A stretch of DNA of 64,000 nt from JAIEOG01 sp964519985 (GTDB lineage Bacteria > Bdellovibrionota > FAC87 > UBA2466), in assembly GCA_964519985.1 (NCBI GenBank), contig CAZFMF010000002.1, forward strand, positions 62,001-126,000, in the 5' to 3' direction. Within the stretch, counting starts at the first letter, position 1; every line of letters begins with the position of its first letter. Of the stretch, positions 1 to 7,160 are shown one piece after another. The notes beneath the pieces were generated by a model, which did not search any database, was not told the origin of the DNA, and worked only from the letters and a program-made list of their open reading frames with translations. A program made the translations under genes and the position numbers.

Positions 1-432
1 CGCCGAATTTTGCGTAATGCGGTCGCTATGGGCTGCCACCTTTGGATTTACCTCACTCTCAATCTTGGACATATCGCCCACATTGAGATTCGCGGCGTGC
101 ACATCGAAAATCGCCTTGAGCTGAGTCAAAGCCTTTCCGGCCTTTTCCATGGGAACGAAGGTATTCGCGAAAGTAGGGGCCTCTGGGTTTTTCGCGATCG
201 CGTCGATTTGCTTACCGGCCTTGGCAATCGCGGCGTCAAAAGCCGAGGGGAAATCTTTGGGGTTAATCTTGTCCCAAGCGGGAACTCCGCCGTAAGGTCC
301 GGTCCAGTCTAGAAGCATTGAATTTAGGCTTTCCGATCGGCGGGAGCAGGACCCCGACACCAAAACCGCTAACCCTAATGCAGCGTACGCCGTCCCACGA
401 AGATTCCCCAAACCTTTCATTCCCACTCCCAT
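1..432 (-). CDS. M3-family oligopeptidase / peptidyl-dipeptidase (Dcp-like), N-terminal part
   Basis: Reading the minus strand from an ATG at 432 (or in-frame ATG at 420) gives an open frame that runs off the left edge. After a hydrophobic leader ending in VSGSC comes text typical of the start of M3 zinc peptidases: WTGPYGGVPAWDKINPKDF, then FDAAIAKAGKQIDAIAKNPE and APTFANTF. Known members are large (about 680 residues) zinc endopeptidases or dipeptidyl carboxypeptidases with an HExxH site, which would lie outside the window. The leader suggests an exported, perhaps lipidated, protein (Cys about residue 25 from the second ATG), although VSGSC is not a classical lipobox. It lies downstream of pyrG on the same strand. 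Family assignment rests on the N-terminal region only. Confidence 0.72.
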   Translation of the reverse strand, partial: MGVGMKGLGNLRGTAYAALGLAVLVSGSCSRRSESLNSMLLDWTGPYGGVPAWDKINPKDFPSAFDAAIAKAGKQIDAIAKNPEAPTFANTFVPMEKAGKALTQLKAIFDVHAANLNVGDMSKIESEVNPKVAAHSDRITQNSA

Positions 433-516
433 GTTCAAAAGTTCCCCGGTTTTTAGGTAACCTCATCCTGCGGAAGGAGTCAAAGTGGAGATTGTTTCGG
501 CCCGGGCAAAGACGGG

Positions 517-2235
517 CTAGACGGATAGGTTCCGAGCCCCTTGTCGCCGATCGCGCGCGCGCAAGATTGGCTTCGGGTTTGACGGAGTCTTGTCTTTCCC
601 GGTGCCGGTTCCGGAACGGGCGGTAATCGCCGCTTTCACAAATCCGATAAACATCGGGTGGGGCGAGAATGGCTTGGAGTTGAACTCCGGGTGGAACTGA
701 CAGCTCAGGAACCAGGGATGGTTCTTGATTTCCATCATCTCGACGAGGTTTAGTTCGTGATTCACTCCGGAGAAGACAATGCCCTTCTCTTCTAAAATGC
801 GACGGTAGTGGTTATTCACTTCGTAGCGGTGCCGGTGGCGCTCGCTGATTGCGCTCTTGCCGTAAACTTTCGCCGCCAGCGAATCCTTCTGCAGTTTGCA
901 GTCGTAAGCACCCAAGCGCATACTGCCACCCAAGCGCTCGACCCGTCGCTGGCCTTCCATGATGTCGATGACAAATTCGCCCGTATTGGAAAACTCCCGA
1001 CTGGTCGCTTTCGTCAAACCGCAAACATTGCGGGCGTACTCAATCACCGCCAGCTGCAAGCCAATGCAGATTCCAAAGTACGGGACCTTATTCTCCCGGG
1101 CGTAGCGGATGGCGCGGATCTTTCCTTCCACGCCGCGATTGCCGAAGCCCCCGGGCACCAAGATTCCCGAAAGACCCAGCAAGAGTTTTTCCGCGGCCGC
1201 CGCGTCGGTAATTTTTTCCGACTCAATATAGCGCAGGTTGATTTTGCACTGATTGGCGATCGCACCGTGGGTCAGCGCTTCGCTAACACTCTTATACGAT
1301 TCGGTGAGGTCGACGTACTTGCCTACGATGCCGACATCGATCGAACCATTCTGCGGTCCCGCCATCGTGCGCACGATCTTCGACCACTTATCGAGACCCC
1401 GCGAGCGCGTTTTCAGTCCGAAACGACGGCAAATCTTTTCGTCGAGACCCTGGTCGGCAAAGACCATCGGCACTTCGTAAATATTGCCCACATCGCGCGC
1501 GGTGATCACATTGTCCGCGCGCAAGTTACAAAAGAGCGCGATCTTGGCACAAATATCCTTAGGCAATGTCCGATCGGTGCGACAGAGCAGGAAGTCCGGT
1601 TGGATCCCAATCTCGCGCAATTTCTGCACACTGTGCTGAGTCGGTTTGGTCTTTAGCTCCCCACTCAATCCGAGGAACGGCACTAACGTCAGGTGCAGGA
1701 AGAGCACGTTTTCTTCGCCGATATCAAAACGAAACTGACGAATGGCTTCCAAGAACGGGAGCGATTCGATATCCCCCACCGTGCCGCCAATCTCGACGAT
1801 CGTAACGTCGTGGCCTTCGCCGACCTTGCGAATGCGCTGTTTGATTTCATCGGTGATGTGCGGAATCACCTGCACGGTACCGCCGAGGTACTCTCCGCGC
1901 CGTTCTTTGGCGATGACGGTTTCGTAAACTTGGCCGGCGGAGACGCTGTTTTCCCGGCTCAGATTGATCGCGGTAAAACGCTCGTAGTGCCCCAAGTCCA
2001 AATCGGTTTCGGCACCGTCTTCGGTCACGAATACTTCCCCGTGCTGGAACGGATTCATCGTCCCCGGATCCACGTTCAAATAGGGATCCATTTTCATCAA
2101 AGTGATTTTCAGACCGCGGCTTTCCAAAAGCGCGCCGATGCTGGCCGAAGTGAGCCCCTTGCCCAAGGACGAAAGGACTCCGCCCGTGACAAAGATATAT
2201 TTGCTGGTTTTCTTTTTGCTAAATCCGGCTTTCAT
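517..2235 (-). CDS. pyrG: CTP synthase
   Basis: Glutamine-dependent amination of UTP to CTP in the cytoplasm. The 572-residue product has the synthetase domain first, with the P-loop region SSLGKGLTSASIG near the start. The class I glutamine amidotransferase domain follows, with nucleophile C390 in GICIGLQ and the FHPEF histidine/glutamate near the end. I chose the ATG at 2235 (MKAGFSKKKTSKYIFVTGG) because family members start right before this strand; the longer in-frame start would sit deep inside kdsB. The start overlaps the 3' end of kdsB by 17 bases, so the two are probably translationally coupled, and CTP is the cosubstrate of KdsB. A basic C-terminal tail of about 40 residues after the last catalytic motif is longer than usual. 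Confidence 0.97.
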   Translation of the reverse strand: MKAGFSKKKTSKYIFVTGGVLSSLGKGLTSASIGALLESRGLKITLMKMDPYLNVDPGTMNPFQHGEVFVTEDGAETDLDLGHYERFTAINLSRENSVSAGQVYETVIAKERRGEYLGGTVQVIPHITDEIKQRIRKVGEGHDVTIVEIGGTVGDIESLPFLEAIRQFRFDIGEENVLFLHLTLVPFLGLSGELKTKPTQHSVQKLREIGIQPDFLLCRTDRTLPKDICAKIALFCNLRADNVITARDVGNIYEVPMVFADQGLDEKICRRFGLKTRSRGLDKWSKIVRTMAGPQNGSIDVGIVGKYVDLTESYKSVSEALTHGAIANQCKINLRYIESEKITDAAAAEKLLLGLSGILVPGGFGNRGVEGKIRAIRYARENKVPYFGICIGLQLAVIEYARNVCGLTKATSREFSNTGEFVIDIMEGQRRVERLGGSMRLGAYDCKLQKDSLAAKVYGKSAISERHRHRYEVNNHYRRILEEKGIVFSGVNHELNLVEMMEIKNHPWFLSCQFHPEFNSKPFSPHPMFIGFVKAAITARSGTGTGKDKTPSNPKPILRARDRRQGARNLSV

Positions 2236-2971
2236 TCGCGTTGGCGCCCCTTCTCGATAAAACCGCTTCCACGCGGGCCACATCCTCGGGGGTATCGACC
2301 GCCACCGTATCGTGGGGCCAAATCACGGCCTTAATCGCAATCCCATCTTCCAAGGCCCGCAATTGCTCTAATCGCTCCGAGACTTCCCGGGGCGAGGGAG
2401 GCAAACCGCAGAACCGTTCCAATGTCGATCGGCGAAAAGCGTAGATCCCAAGGTGTTTGAAGAACTCGAAATTTTCTTCGGCCGTCGGCGTGCGGGAAAA
2501 ATCGCTGACCCGTCCGTCGCGATCGAACCGCAGCTTCACCACATGGGGGCTCGCCGCTTCCTCGGAACTCGTCCGGGGAATAGCCAGCGTCGCCAAACCG
2601 TATGCGGCGTCGGATTCCAGTCCTTCAATCAGCGCGTCGATCGCAGCACCTTCCAACAAGGGTTCATCCCCCTGCACGTTAACCACGATCTCCGCGTCTA
2701 ACCCTTGGCTGGCATAAAAAACCCGATCGGTCCCACTCGGCAAGGTGGATGGCGTTACGATCACCTCGCCGCCAAAGCCTTTCACCGCTTGGGCGACGCG
2801 GTCACAGTCGGTCGCCACGAAAACTTTTTGCACGAGACGCGCTTGTTGCGCCGCCTCCCAAACCCGCTGAACGAGGGGCTTGCCGGCGATGGGGGCGAGC
2901 ACCTTATAGGGAAAACGGCTAGATTGAGCCCGAGCCGGGATAATCGCGACTCGACGCAGGGGTTCACGCAT
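2219..2971 (-). CDS. kdsB: 3-deoxy-manno-octulosonate cytidylyltransferase (CMP-Kdo synthetase)
   Basis: Activates Kdo with CTP to CMP-Kdo for the LPS inner core. The 250-residue protein begins VAIIPARAQSSRFPYKVLA, the nucleotide-binding loop of the family (usual form PARxxSxRxPgKpL), and continues with IAGKPLVQRVWEAA, VATDCDRVAQAV, VNVQGDEPLL and FKHLGIYAFRRSTLERF, all expected for KdsB. It precedes pyrG with a 17-base overlap and follows a small unknown gene by 35 bases, so it is probably part of one minus-strand transcript. The Arg-Phe-Pro-Tyr-Lys form of the loop is slightly atypical but the rest of the protein is standard. Confidence 0.95.
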   Translation of the reverse strand: MREPLRRVAIIPARAQSSRFPYKVLAPIAGKPLVQRVWEAAQQARLVQKVFVATDCDRVAQAVKGFGGEVIVTPSTLPSGTDRVFYASQGLDAEIVVNVQGDEPLLEGAAIDALIEGLESDAAYGLATLAIPRTSSEEAASPHVVKLRFDRDGRVSDFSRTPTAEENFEFFKHLGIYAFRRSTLERFCGLPPSPREVSERLEQLRALEDGIAIKAVIWPHDTVAVDTPEDVARVEAVLSRRGANANESRI

Positions 2972-3006
2972 GATCTTGTACTGTTATCTTGAAGCGGGCG
3001 ACGGGG

Positions 3007-3357
3007 TCAATAGTAGGCGTGGGTTCCGCCTTGAAGGCAGAGTTCCCGAATTTTGCGCAGCTCGGAAACCGCGGTTTCCTCAAGATTTAGGATCGAGGCG
3101 GCGGCCCTGCCGTGAATAGACTGATAGATTTCAAGGGCTTCGACGAGGCCGAAGAACTGGGTGCGCCCCTCTTCGGTCAATGACGTCAGAATGCGGGGAA
3201 GCTCGGGGTGGGTCGTTTGGGCGGCCATGGCCATGCCCAGATCGCGATGCCCCAATGAAAGCAGGCTTTGGGCAAACCCAATCAGCGTCTGAAGGGTGGA
3301 TTCTTCCTCGGGATTCCGAGCCACCAAACTATTTAGGATTTCAGAAAGACTCGACAT
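3007..3357 (-). CDS. Small helical protein of unknown function
   Basis: A 116-residue soluble protein, starting at ATG 3357. I do not recognise the family. The sequence is Leu/Glu rich and predicted to be all-helical, without signal peptide, membrane segment or cysteine pair (one Cys near the end, RELCLQGG). It lies 35 bases upstream of kdsB and 33 bases downstream of the envelope gene ending at 3391, all on the minus strand, so it is probably co-transcribed with kdsB and pyrG. Its frame is real by spacing and by its clean fit between two coding genes, but no function can be assigned. Confidence 0.7.
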   Translation of the reverse strand: MSSLSEILNSLVARNPEEESTLQTLIGFAQSLLSLGHRDLGMAMAAQTTHPELPRILTSLTEEGRTQFFGLVEALEIYQSIHGRAAASILNLEETAVSELRKIRELCLQGGTHAYY

Positions 3358-3390
3358 CTGCGCCCCATATTAGGTGAAACATTAAGTCAT

Positions 3391-4176
3391 TTACAGCCGA
3401 ATCGTGATGTCCGTTCCAATCGCGCTTCTAACCGGGTGAAATTTCCCGGGATTCACGCCCCCAAAACTCGGCCGGCTGATGAACCGCAGGCCAAATTGGA
3501 GCCCTAAACCCAACCAACTTTGGATTTGAAACCGCCAACCGGCACTGAACTCCGCGGTAAAGGACACGGCTTTGGCCGTCACCCCCGCCCCATTGGCCGT
3601 CAAGAAATAGGCTCCCGCCCCCACCTGGCCGATAATTCCGGAAAAAGACGTTCGGGTGAAGAAGTTCCGCGTCAGCAGCACCCCGGTCCCATCCAGCTGC
3701 GGATTGATATTGAAGGTATCGAAGAGGTCGACCTTGACTCCGTAAGCCACATGGCTGGTCACCGCCCGTTGGTACTCGATGGCCAGGTACCACTGGTCCA
3801 TGTCCCAAAGCAGGGCGGAACGGAAAAGGTTCTTCGGGCGTTGGAAGGAACGCAGCGTGATGTTCTCCCCTTCGGGTAGGGGCTGGGATGACGGCTTCGG
3901 TTTACCTTTCGGCTTGGTCACCGTATCGCCTATCTTCAGATCCGAATTGGTGAAATCCAGGGCAATGATGGCCTCCCCGTTTTCCAACGCCGAAACGACC
4001 CCGCAGCCCGCCGCCCCTCCGGCGCGCTCGACACAAACGAAGTCTCCCACCACCCAAGGCGGAGTGCCCACCGTCACGCGCACCGCATCTTTTTCCACCC
4101 GTACGACCCGTGAAACCTCGGCGGCCGACAGAGCGGAGAAGCTCAGCGTCATCAGCGCAGCAAAGACGTGGATCAT
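3391..4176 (-). CDS. Exported protein, likely outer-membrane beta-barrel
   Basis: A 261-residue protein from ATG 4176, chosen because it opens with a signal peptide (MIHVFAALMTLSFSALSA, cleavage before AEV). Longer in-frame starts would enter the divergent gene. The first third is a small globular part (VVRVEKDAVRVTVGTPPW). The rest alternates aromatic and polar residues in beta-strand style (WYLAIEYQRAVTSHVAYGVK, GWRFQIQSWLGLGLQFGLRF) and ends in TDITIRL, as outer-membrane barrels do. A Pro/Lys-rich linker separates the two parts. It is divergent from another barrel-like gene only 51 bases away. Family unknown; location is inferred. Confidence 0.68.
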   Translation of the reverse strand: MIHVFAALMTLSFSALSAAEVSRVVRVEKDAVRVTVGTPPWVVGDFVCVERAGGAAGCGVVSALENGEAIIALDFTNSDLKIGDTVTKPKGKPKPSSQPLPEGENITLRSFQRPKNLFRSALLWDMDQWYLAIEYQRAVTSHVAYGVKVDLFDTFNINPQLDGTGVLLTRNFFTRTSFSGIIGQVGAGAYFLTANGAGVTAKAVSFTAEFSAGWRFQIQSWLGLGLQFGLRFISRPSFGGVNPGKFHPVRSAIGTDITIRL

Positions 4177-4227
4177 CGGTTTAGGCCCTCGATTTAGAAA
4201 TGCTAACACGCTAAAGTCGCCTTTACG
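4177..4227. promoter_or_regulatory. Shared intergenic region between two divergent envelope genes
   Basis: Only 51 bases separate two divergently read exported proteins, so their promoters must overlap here or extend into the coding regions. The stretch contains TTTAG and CTAAA half-sites 13 bases apart (about 4192-4214), a possible regulator site. No clear -35/-10 pair is visible, so this is inferred from gene arrangement. Confidence 0.3.
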
Positions 4228-4761
4228 ATGTTGCGACCGATGGCTCTGGTACTCGGCGCGTGGGCCTTCTGGGCCGGCGTCGCCCATGGCGCGGAAGTCC
4301 CCCCTTCCCCGGCGGCGGCCCCTTGTGCCGAAATCGCGTCGCCCCGCGGCGAACGCTTCGAACTCGGTCTGCTCTACCAATCCCTAATCCCCAGCGGGCT
4401 GCCCGATTTGAACGTCACCATGCCGGTCTTCGGACCCGTGGTCGGCGTTCCGCTATTCGGGGGCACGCTCCAATGGCAGGCAGTGTACGGGAGCGATACG
4501 GGGGTTTCGCTCTACGTGGCCGAGACGACGTATCGTATTGAAATCCCTAACCCCTACGTGAATCTATTTGGCCTCTTTGGCGCGCACTATCTCTACTACT
4601 CGGTCTTGAACCACCCCTCGCGCGGGAAGTTTGGCACCCAATTCGGCCTGGGCGCTTCTTTCATGATGGGAAGCAGTTTCGAAATGGCCTTTACGCTTCG
4701 GACCTACATCCAACAACGATCGACCATCACCTTCGGTGGCGGATTTTCTTTTCTCTTATAG
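4228..4761 (+). CDS. Exported protein, likely outer-membrane beta-barrel
   Basis: A 177-residue protein with an N-terminal signal peptide (MALVLGAWAFWAGVAHG, cleavage before AEV). The start may be ATG 4228 or the in-frame ATG 4240. The mature part is rich in Tyr, Phe and Gly in alternating patterns (LYVAETTYRIEIPNPYVNLF, GAHYLYYSVLNH) and ends in FGGGFSFLL, a typical barrel C-terminus. It is divergent from the barrel candidate at 3391-4176 and overlaps the end of the convergent methyltransferase gene by six bases. No family recognised. Confidence 0.65.
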   Translation: MLRPMALVLGAWAFWAGVAHGAEVPPSPAAAPCAEIASPRGERFELGLLYQSLIPSGLPDLNVTMPVFGPVVGVPLFGGTLQWQAVYGSDTGVSLYVAETTYRIEIPNPYVNLFGLFGAHYLYYSVLNHPSRGKFGTQFGLGASFMMGSSFEMAFTLRTYIQQRSTITFGGGFSFLL

Positions 4762-5361
4762 GGAACGTTTCCAGATCACGAGCGCGGCAATCACGACTAA
4801 GGCCAGGAGCGTGGCCCGCTCACTGCGAAGGGCCTTTTTCAGCTCAAACGGATGGCTACTCGTTTCGACCGTGGGCGAAAAGGCGGGAAGCCAACGCGCC
4901 ACGCGGGCACAATAGAATGCGTACGCTACGCCGAACTCGCGCCGGAGGGTGTCCTCTTCAAAAGCTACGATGAAATGGTATTGCACGGCGAAGTACGCCG
5001 CGATGAAAAGGCTGAACCAACCGAATCCGAAAGCGACCCCGCATAGCGCGTACATCGCAATATTGGCGAGGTAGAGGGGGTTGCGCACGTAGCGGAACGG
5101 GCCAGCGTGGATCAAGCGAGGAACCGTATCTCCCCGCGTCCGGGTAACGCTGCCGGCGTGACCCACCGCCCAGATGCGCACCCACTCCGCGAGCAAGACG
5201 CCCGCCGCCACGAGCCACAGTTGCGCGCCCGAAAGGCGAAATTGCGCCGGCAAAATCAGGCAAAGCACGATGAGTGGAAGGGGGGAGACCCCTCGACGTT
5301 GAAACCACCAACGGCCGACTCGGACCGCCGATGCCGTAGAATGGGAAACGGCTTGCTCCAT
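4756..5361 (-). CDS. PEMT/ICMT-like membrane methyltransferase
   Basis: A 201-residue integral membrane protein. The motif GPFRYVRNPLYLANI followed by EEDTLRREFGVAYAFYCARV and RWLP is the signature of the phospholipid / isoprenylcysteine-type methyltransferase superfamily, which uses SAM at the membrane interface. Four or five hydrophobic segments are visible (PLPLIVLCLILP, LWLVAAGVLLAEW, MYALCGVAFGF, FSLFIAAYF, LLALVVIAALVIW). I prefer the start at 5361 (MEQAVSHS) over a longer one. The substrate cannot be told from sequence: bacterial members methylate lipids or small molecules and some have unknown targets. It converges on the barrel-like gene at 4228. Confidence 0.78.
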   Translation of the reverse strand: MEQAVSHSTASAVRVGRWWFQRRGVSPLPLIVLCLILPAQFRLSGAQLWLVAAGVLLAEWVRIWAVGHAGSVTRTRGDTVPRLIHAGPFRYVRNPLYLANIAMYALCGVAFGFGWFSLFIAAYFAVQYHFIVAFEEDTLRREFGVAYAFYCARVARWLPAFSPTVETSSHPFELKKALRSERATLLALVVIAALVIWKRSL

Positions 5362-5450
5362 CTCCCAACTGAACCACACCCCGCGCCTAGGCGGCAATAC
5401 TGGAAAGCGACTTGTGGCTTTCCGGAGGCCCAGCTATATTCCAGCGTCGG

Positions 5451-6023
5451 ATGCAGATTCCTCAAAATTGGAATGGCGGATGGATCGAAGTCATCTGCGG
5501 CGGAATGTTTAGCGGCAAAACCGAAGAGCTCATTCGGCGGATGAAGCGCGCGCAAATCGCGCGACAAAAGGTCCAGATCTTCAAGCCCGTGATCGACGAT
5601 CGCTACGCCACCGACCAAGTCGCCAGCCACTCCGAGTTGCGTATCGATGCCCGTCCGGTGAACCACCCCGAGGAAATCCTCGCGATGCTGGAGGACAACA
5701 CCCGGGTGGTGGGCATTGACGAAGCCCAGTTCTTCCAGCCGGCGATCCTGGAGATCTGCCACCGCCTCGCCAACCGCGGTCTGCGCGTGATCGTCGCCGG
5801 TCTCGATCTCGACTACCGCGGCGTGCCGTTTGGTCCAATGCCCGAACTCATGGCGACGGCGGAAATGGTCACGAAGATGTCCGCCATCTGCACTTCTTGC
5901 GGTGGCGCGGCAAGCCGCTCGCAACGCTTGGATGGTTCCAATGAGCGTTCCCAAGTCCTGGTCGGAGCCGGCGAGATTTACGAAGCCCGTTGCCGCCGGT
6001 GCTTTGAACCGCCCGCGAGTTAA
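5451..6023 (+). CDS. tdk: Thymidine kinase (type II)
   Basis: Phosphorylates thymidine to dTMP in the salvage pathway. The 190-residue protein from ATG 5451 has the P-loop GGMFSGKT (17-24), the catalytic glutamate in GIDEAQFF (E91), the lasso-domain DGSNERSQV region, and four zinc-binding cysteines in CTSC (147, 150) and CRRC (181, 184). Length and order match tetrameric TK1-like enzymes. It is followed after eight bases by the TrmB-like gene and probably shares its transcript. Confidence 0.96.
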   Translation: MQIPQNWNGGWIEVICGGMFSGKTEELIRRMKRAQIARQKVQIFKPVIDDRYATDQVASHSELRIDARPVNHPEEILAMLEDNTRVVGIDEAQFFQPAILEICHRLANRGLRVIVAGLDLDYRGVPFGPMPELMATAEMVTKMSAICTSCGGAASRSQRLDGSNERSQVLVGAGEIYEARCRRCFEPPAS

Positions 6024-6031
6024 GAATCCCG

Positions 6032-6754
6032 ATGCCGTTTTTCGAAAACATGCATTACGAGCCTTCGTGCAATCTCACCCGCTTGAAGTGGGATCTGGAG
6101 CGGATTGCCTCCCGTAAGGTCAACGATCGCAAAACGGCCGCGAAGTTTCACCTGCTCACGCCGGATCTTTTCGAGCGTTCGGAAAATATCTGGATGGATA
6201 TCGGCGCCGGCAGCGGGTCTTTCTTTGCCGAGCTCGCGCGCCTTCACCCCGATCGTTTTCTGATTGCGATCGAACGCAGCAAACTGCGCGGGCAGCGCCT
6301 GGCCCAAAAGGCGCGCAAAGTGGGGTACCCCAACTGGATTGGCCTACGCGGCAATTGCATTCCCGCCTTGATTCACGGGGTGCCGACGGAAAAACTGGAA
6401 CGCATCTACGTCATGTACCCCTGCCCCTGGCCGAAGAATTCTCAGCGCAAGAATCGGTGGTACCTGCACCCCATCATGCCTCATCTCGTGCGGGCGCTGA
6501 AGCCAGGCGGGCTTTTGATTTGGACCTCGGATCAGCAGTTTTACATCGACGAAGCGAAGTGGGTTTGTGAGTCGTTTTACCACCTCCGAACCTTAATTCA
6601 TGGGCCCATTCAGCCGAATCGCTACAACCATATGAATCAGTTCCCCGGGGGCCGCACCAAATTCGAGCGGGATTTCTTGGGCCGCGGGCTTCCCTGCTAC
6701 GAACTGATCGTTCAAAGGCCGCTTCACCCTATTGGAAGCGTTGCGTTAGCCTAA
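6032..6754 (+). CDS. TrmB-like SAM-dependent methyltransferase (tRNA m7G46 family)
   Basis: A 240-residue class I methyltransferase. The SAM loop MDIGAGSGSFFAELA and acidic strand FLIAIERS are clear, and the overall arrangement matches TrmB, which methylates guanosine 46 of tRNA. The family-specific motif, normally (F/Y)PDPWPK, here reads YPCPWPK, and the following basic stretch (usually HxKRR) reads NSQRKNRW. Later TSDQQFYID corresponds to the usual TD..Y motif, and GGRTKFERDF to the C-terminal tRNA-binding end. It may be a divergent TrmB or a paralogue with another substrate. It follows tdk closely. Confidence 0.8.
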   Translation: MPFFENMHYEPSCNLTRLKWDLERIASRKVNDRKTAAKFHLLTPDLFERSENIWMDIGAGSGSFFAELARLHPDRFLIAIERSKLRGQRLAQKARKVGYPNWIGLRGNCIPALIHGVPTEKLERIYVMYPCPWPKNSQRKNRWYLHPIMPHLVRALKPGGLLIWTSDQQFYIDEAKWVCESFYHLRTLIHGPIQPNRYNHMNQFPGGRTKFERDFLGRGLPCYELIVQRPLHPIGSVALA

Positions 6755-6775
6755 CTGAACTGTTACCCGTGGCGG

Positions 6776-7160
6776 ATGCCGTGGGGAGCTTTTTTCTGTA
6801 TTTCCGCCGCCGCCTTTTTTCTCATTGGCGGGTACGAATGCGCGCGCAGCCCTTCCAATACGCTTTTCCAAGCGACGTATGGCGCCGATAGGTTTCCGCT
6901 GGTCAGTTTCCTGCCCCTCATCTTGATCGTGACGGTCGGTGGCTACAATCTTCTGCTCACGCGTTTCCGCCCGCGCAAAAGAATGGATCGATGTCGTCGG
7001 CTATCGACTGAGCAAAGGCGGAACTTCGCTTGCCCTAGTGGGGCTACAGAAAATATTTTGGTTGGGTCAAATGCTTTATCCGATGGTCGGCATCGGGGCC
7101 TGCGCGGTTTGGTTTGGAGTGGCCACCCGCCTCACCCAGACTAGTTCAACCGCACGCTAG
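6776..7160 (+). pseudogene. Remnant of a multi-pass membrane transporter (Npt1/Npt2 or MFS-like), frameshifted and internally deleted
   Basis: Two overlapping plus-strand frames each look like part of one membrane protein. The first (from ATG 6776) gives two membrane segments and the sequence ARSPSNTLFQATYGADRFPL, which resembles the first helices of Npt1/Npt2-like nucleotide and MFS-like transporters. The second frame (open from about 6939 to 7160) gives ARAKEWIDVVGYRLSKGG and two further hydrophobic segments, like the C-terminal end of the same kind of protein. A full-length member would need more than 400 residues, so most of the middle appears lost and the frame is broken around 6955-6990. 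It overlaps the convergent smc stop by 20 bases. The family resemblance is a judgement from memory of the motifs. Confidence 0.45.

Noticed and set aside
808..1656. Long plus-strand open frame (282 codons)
   Set aside because: Lies fully antisense to pyrG, whose domains are all intact; the frame is a shadow of its codon bias.
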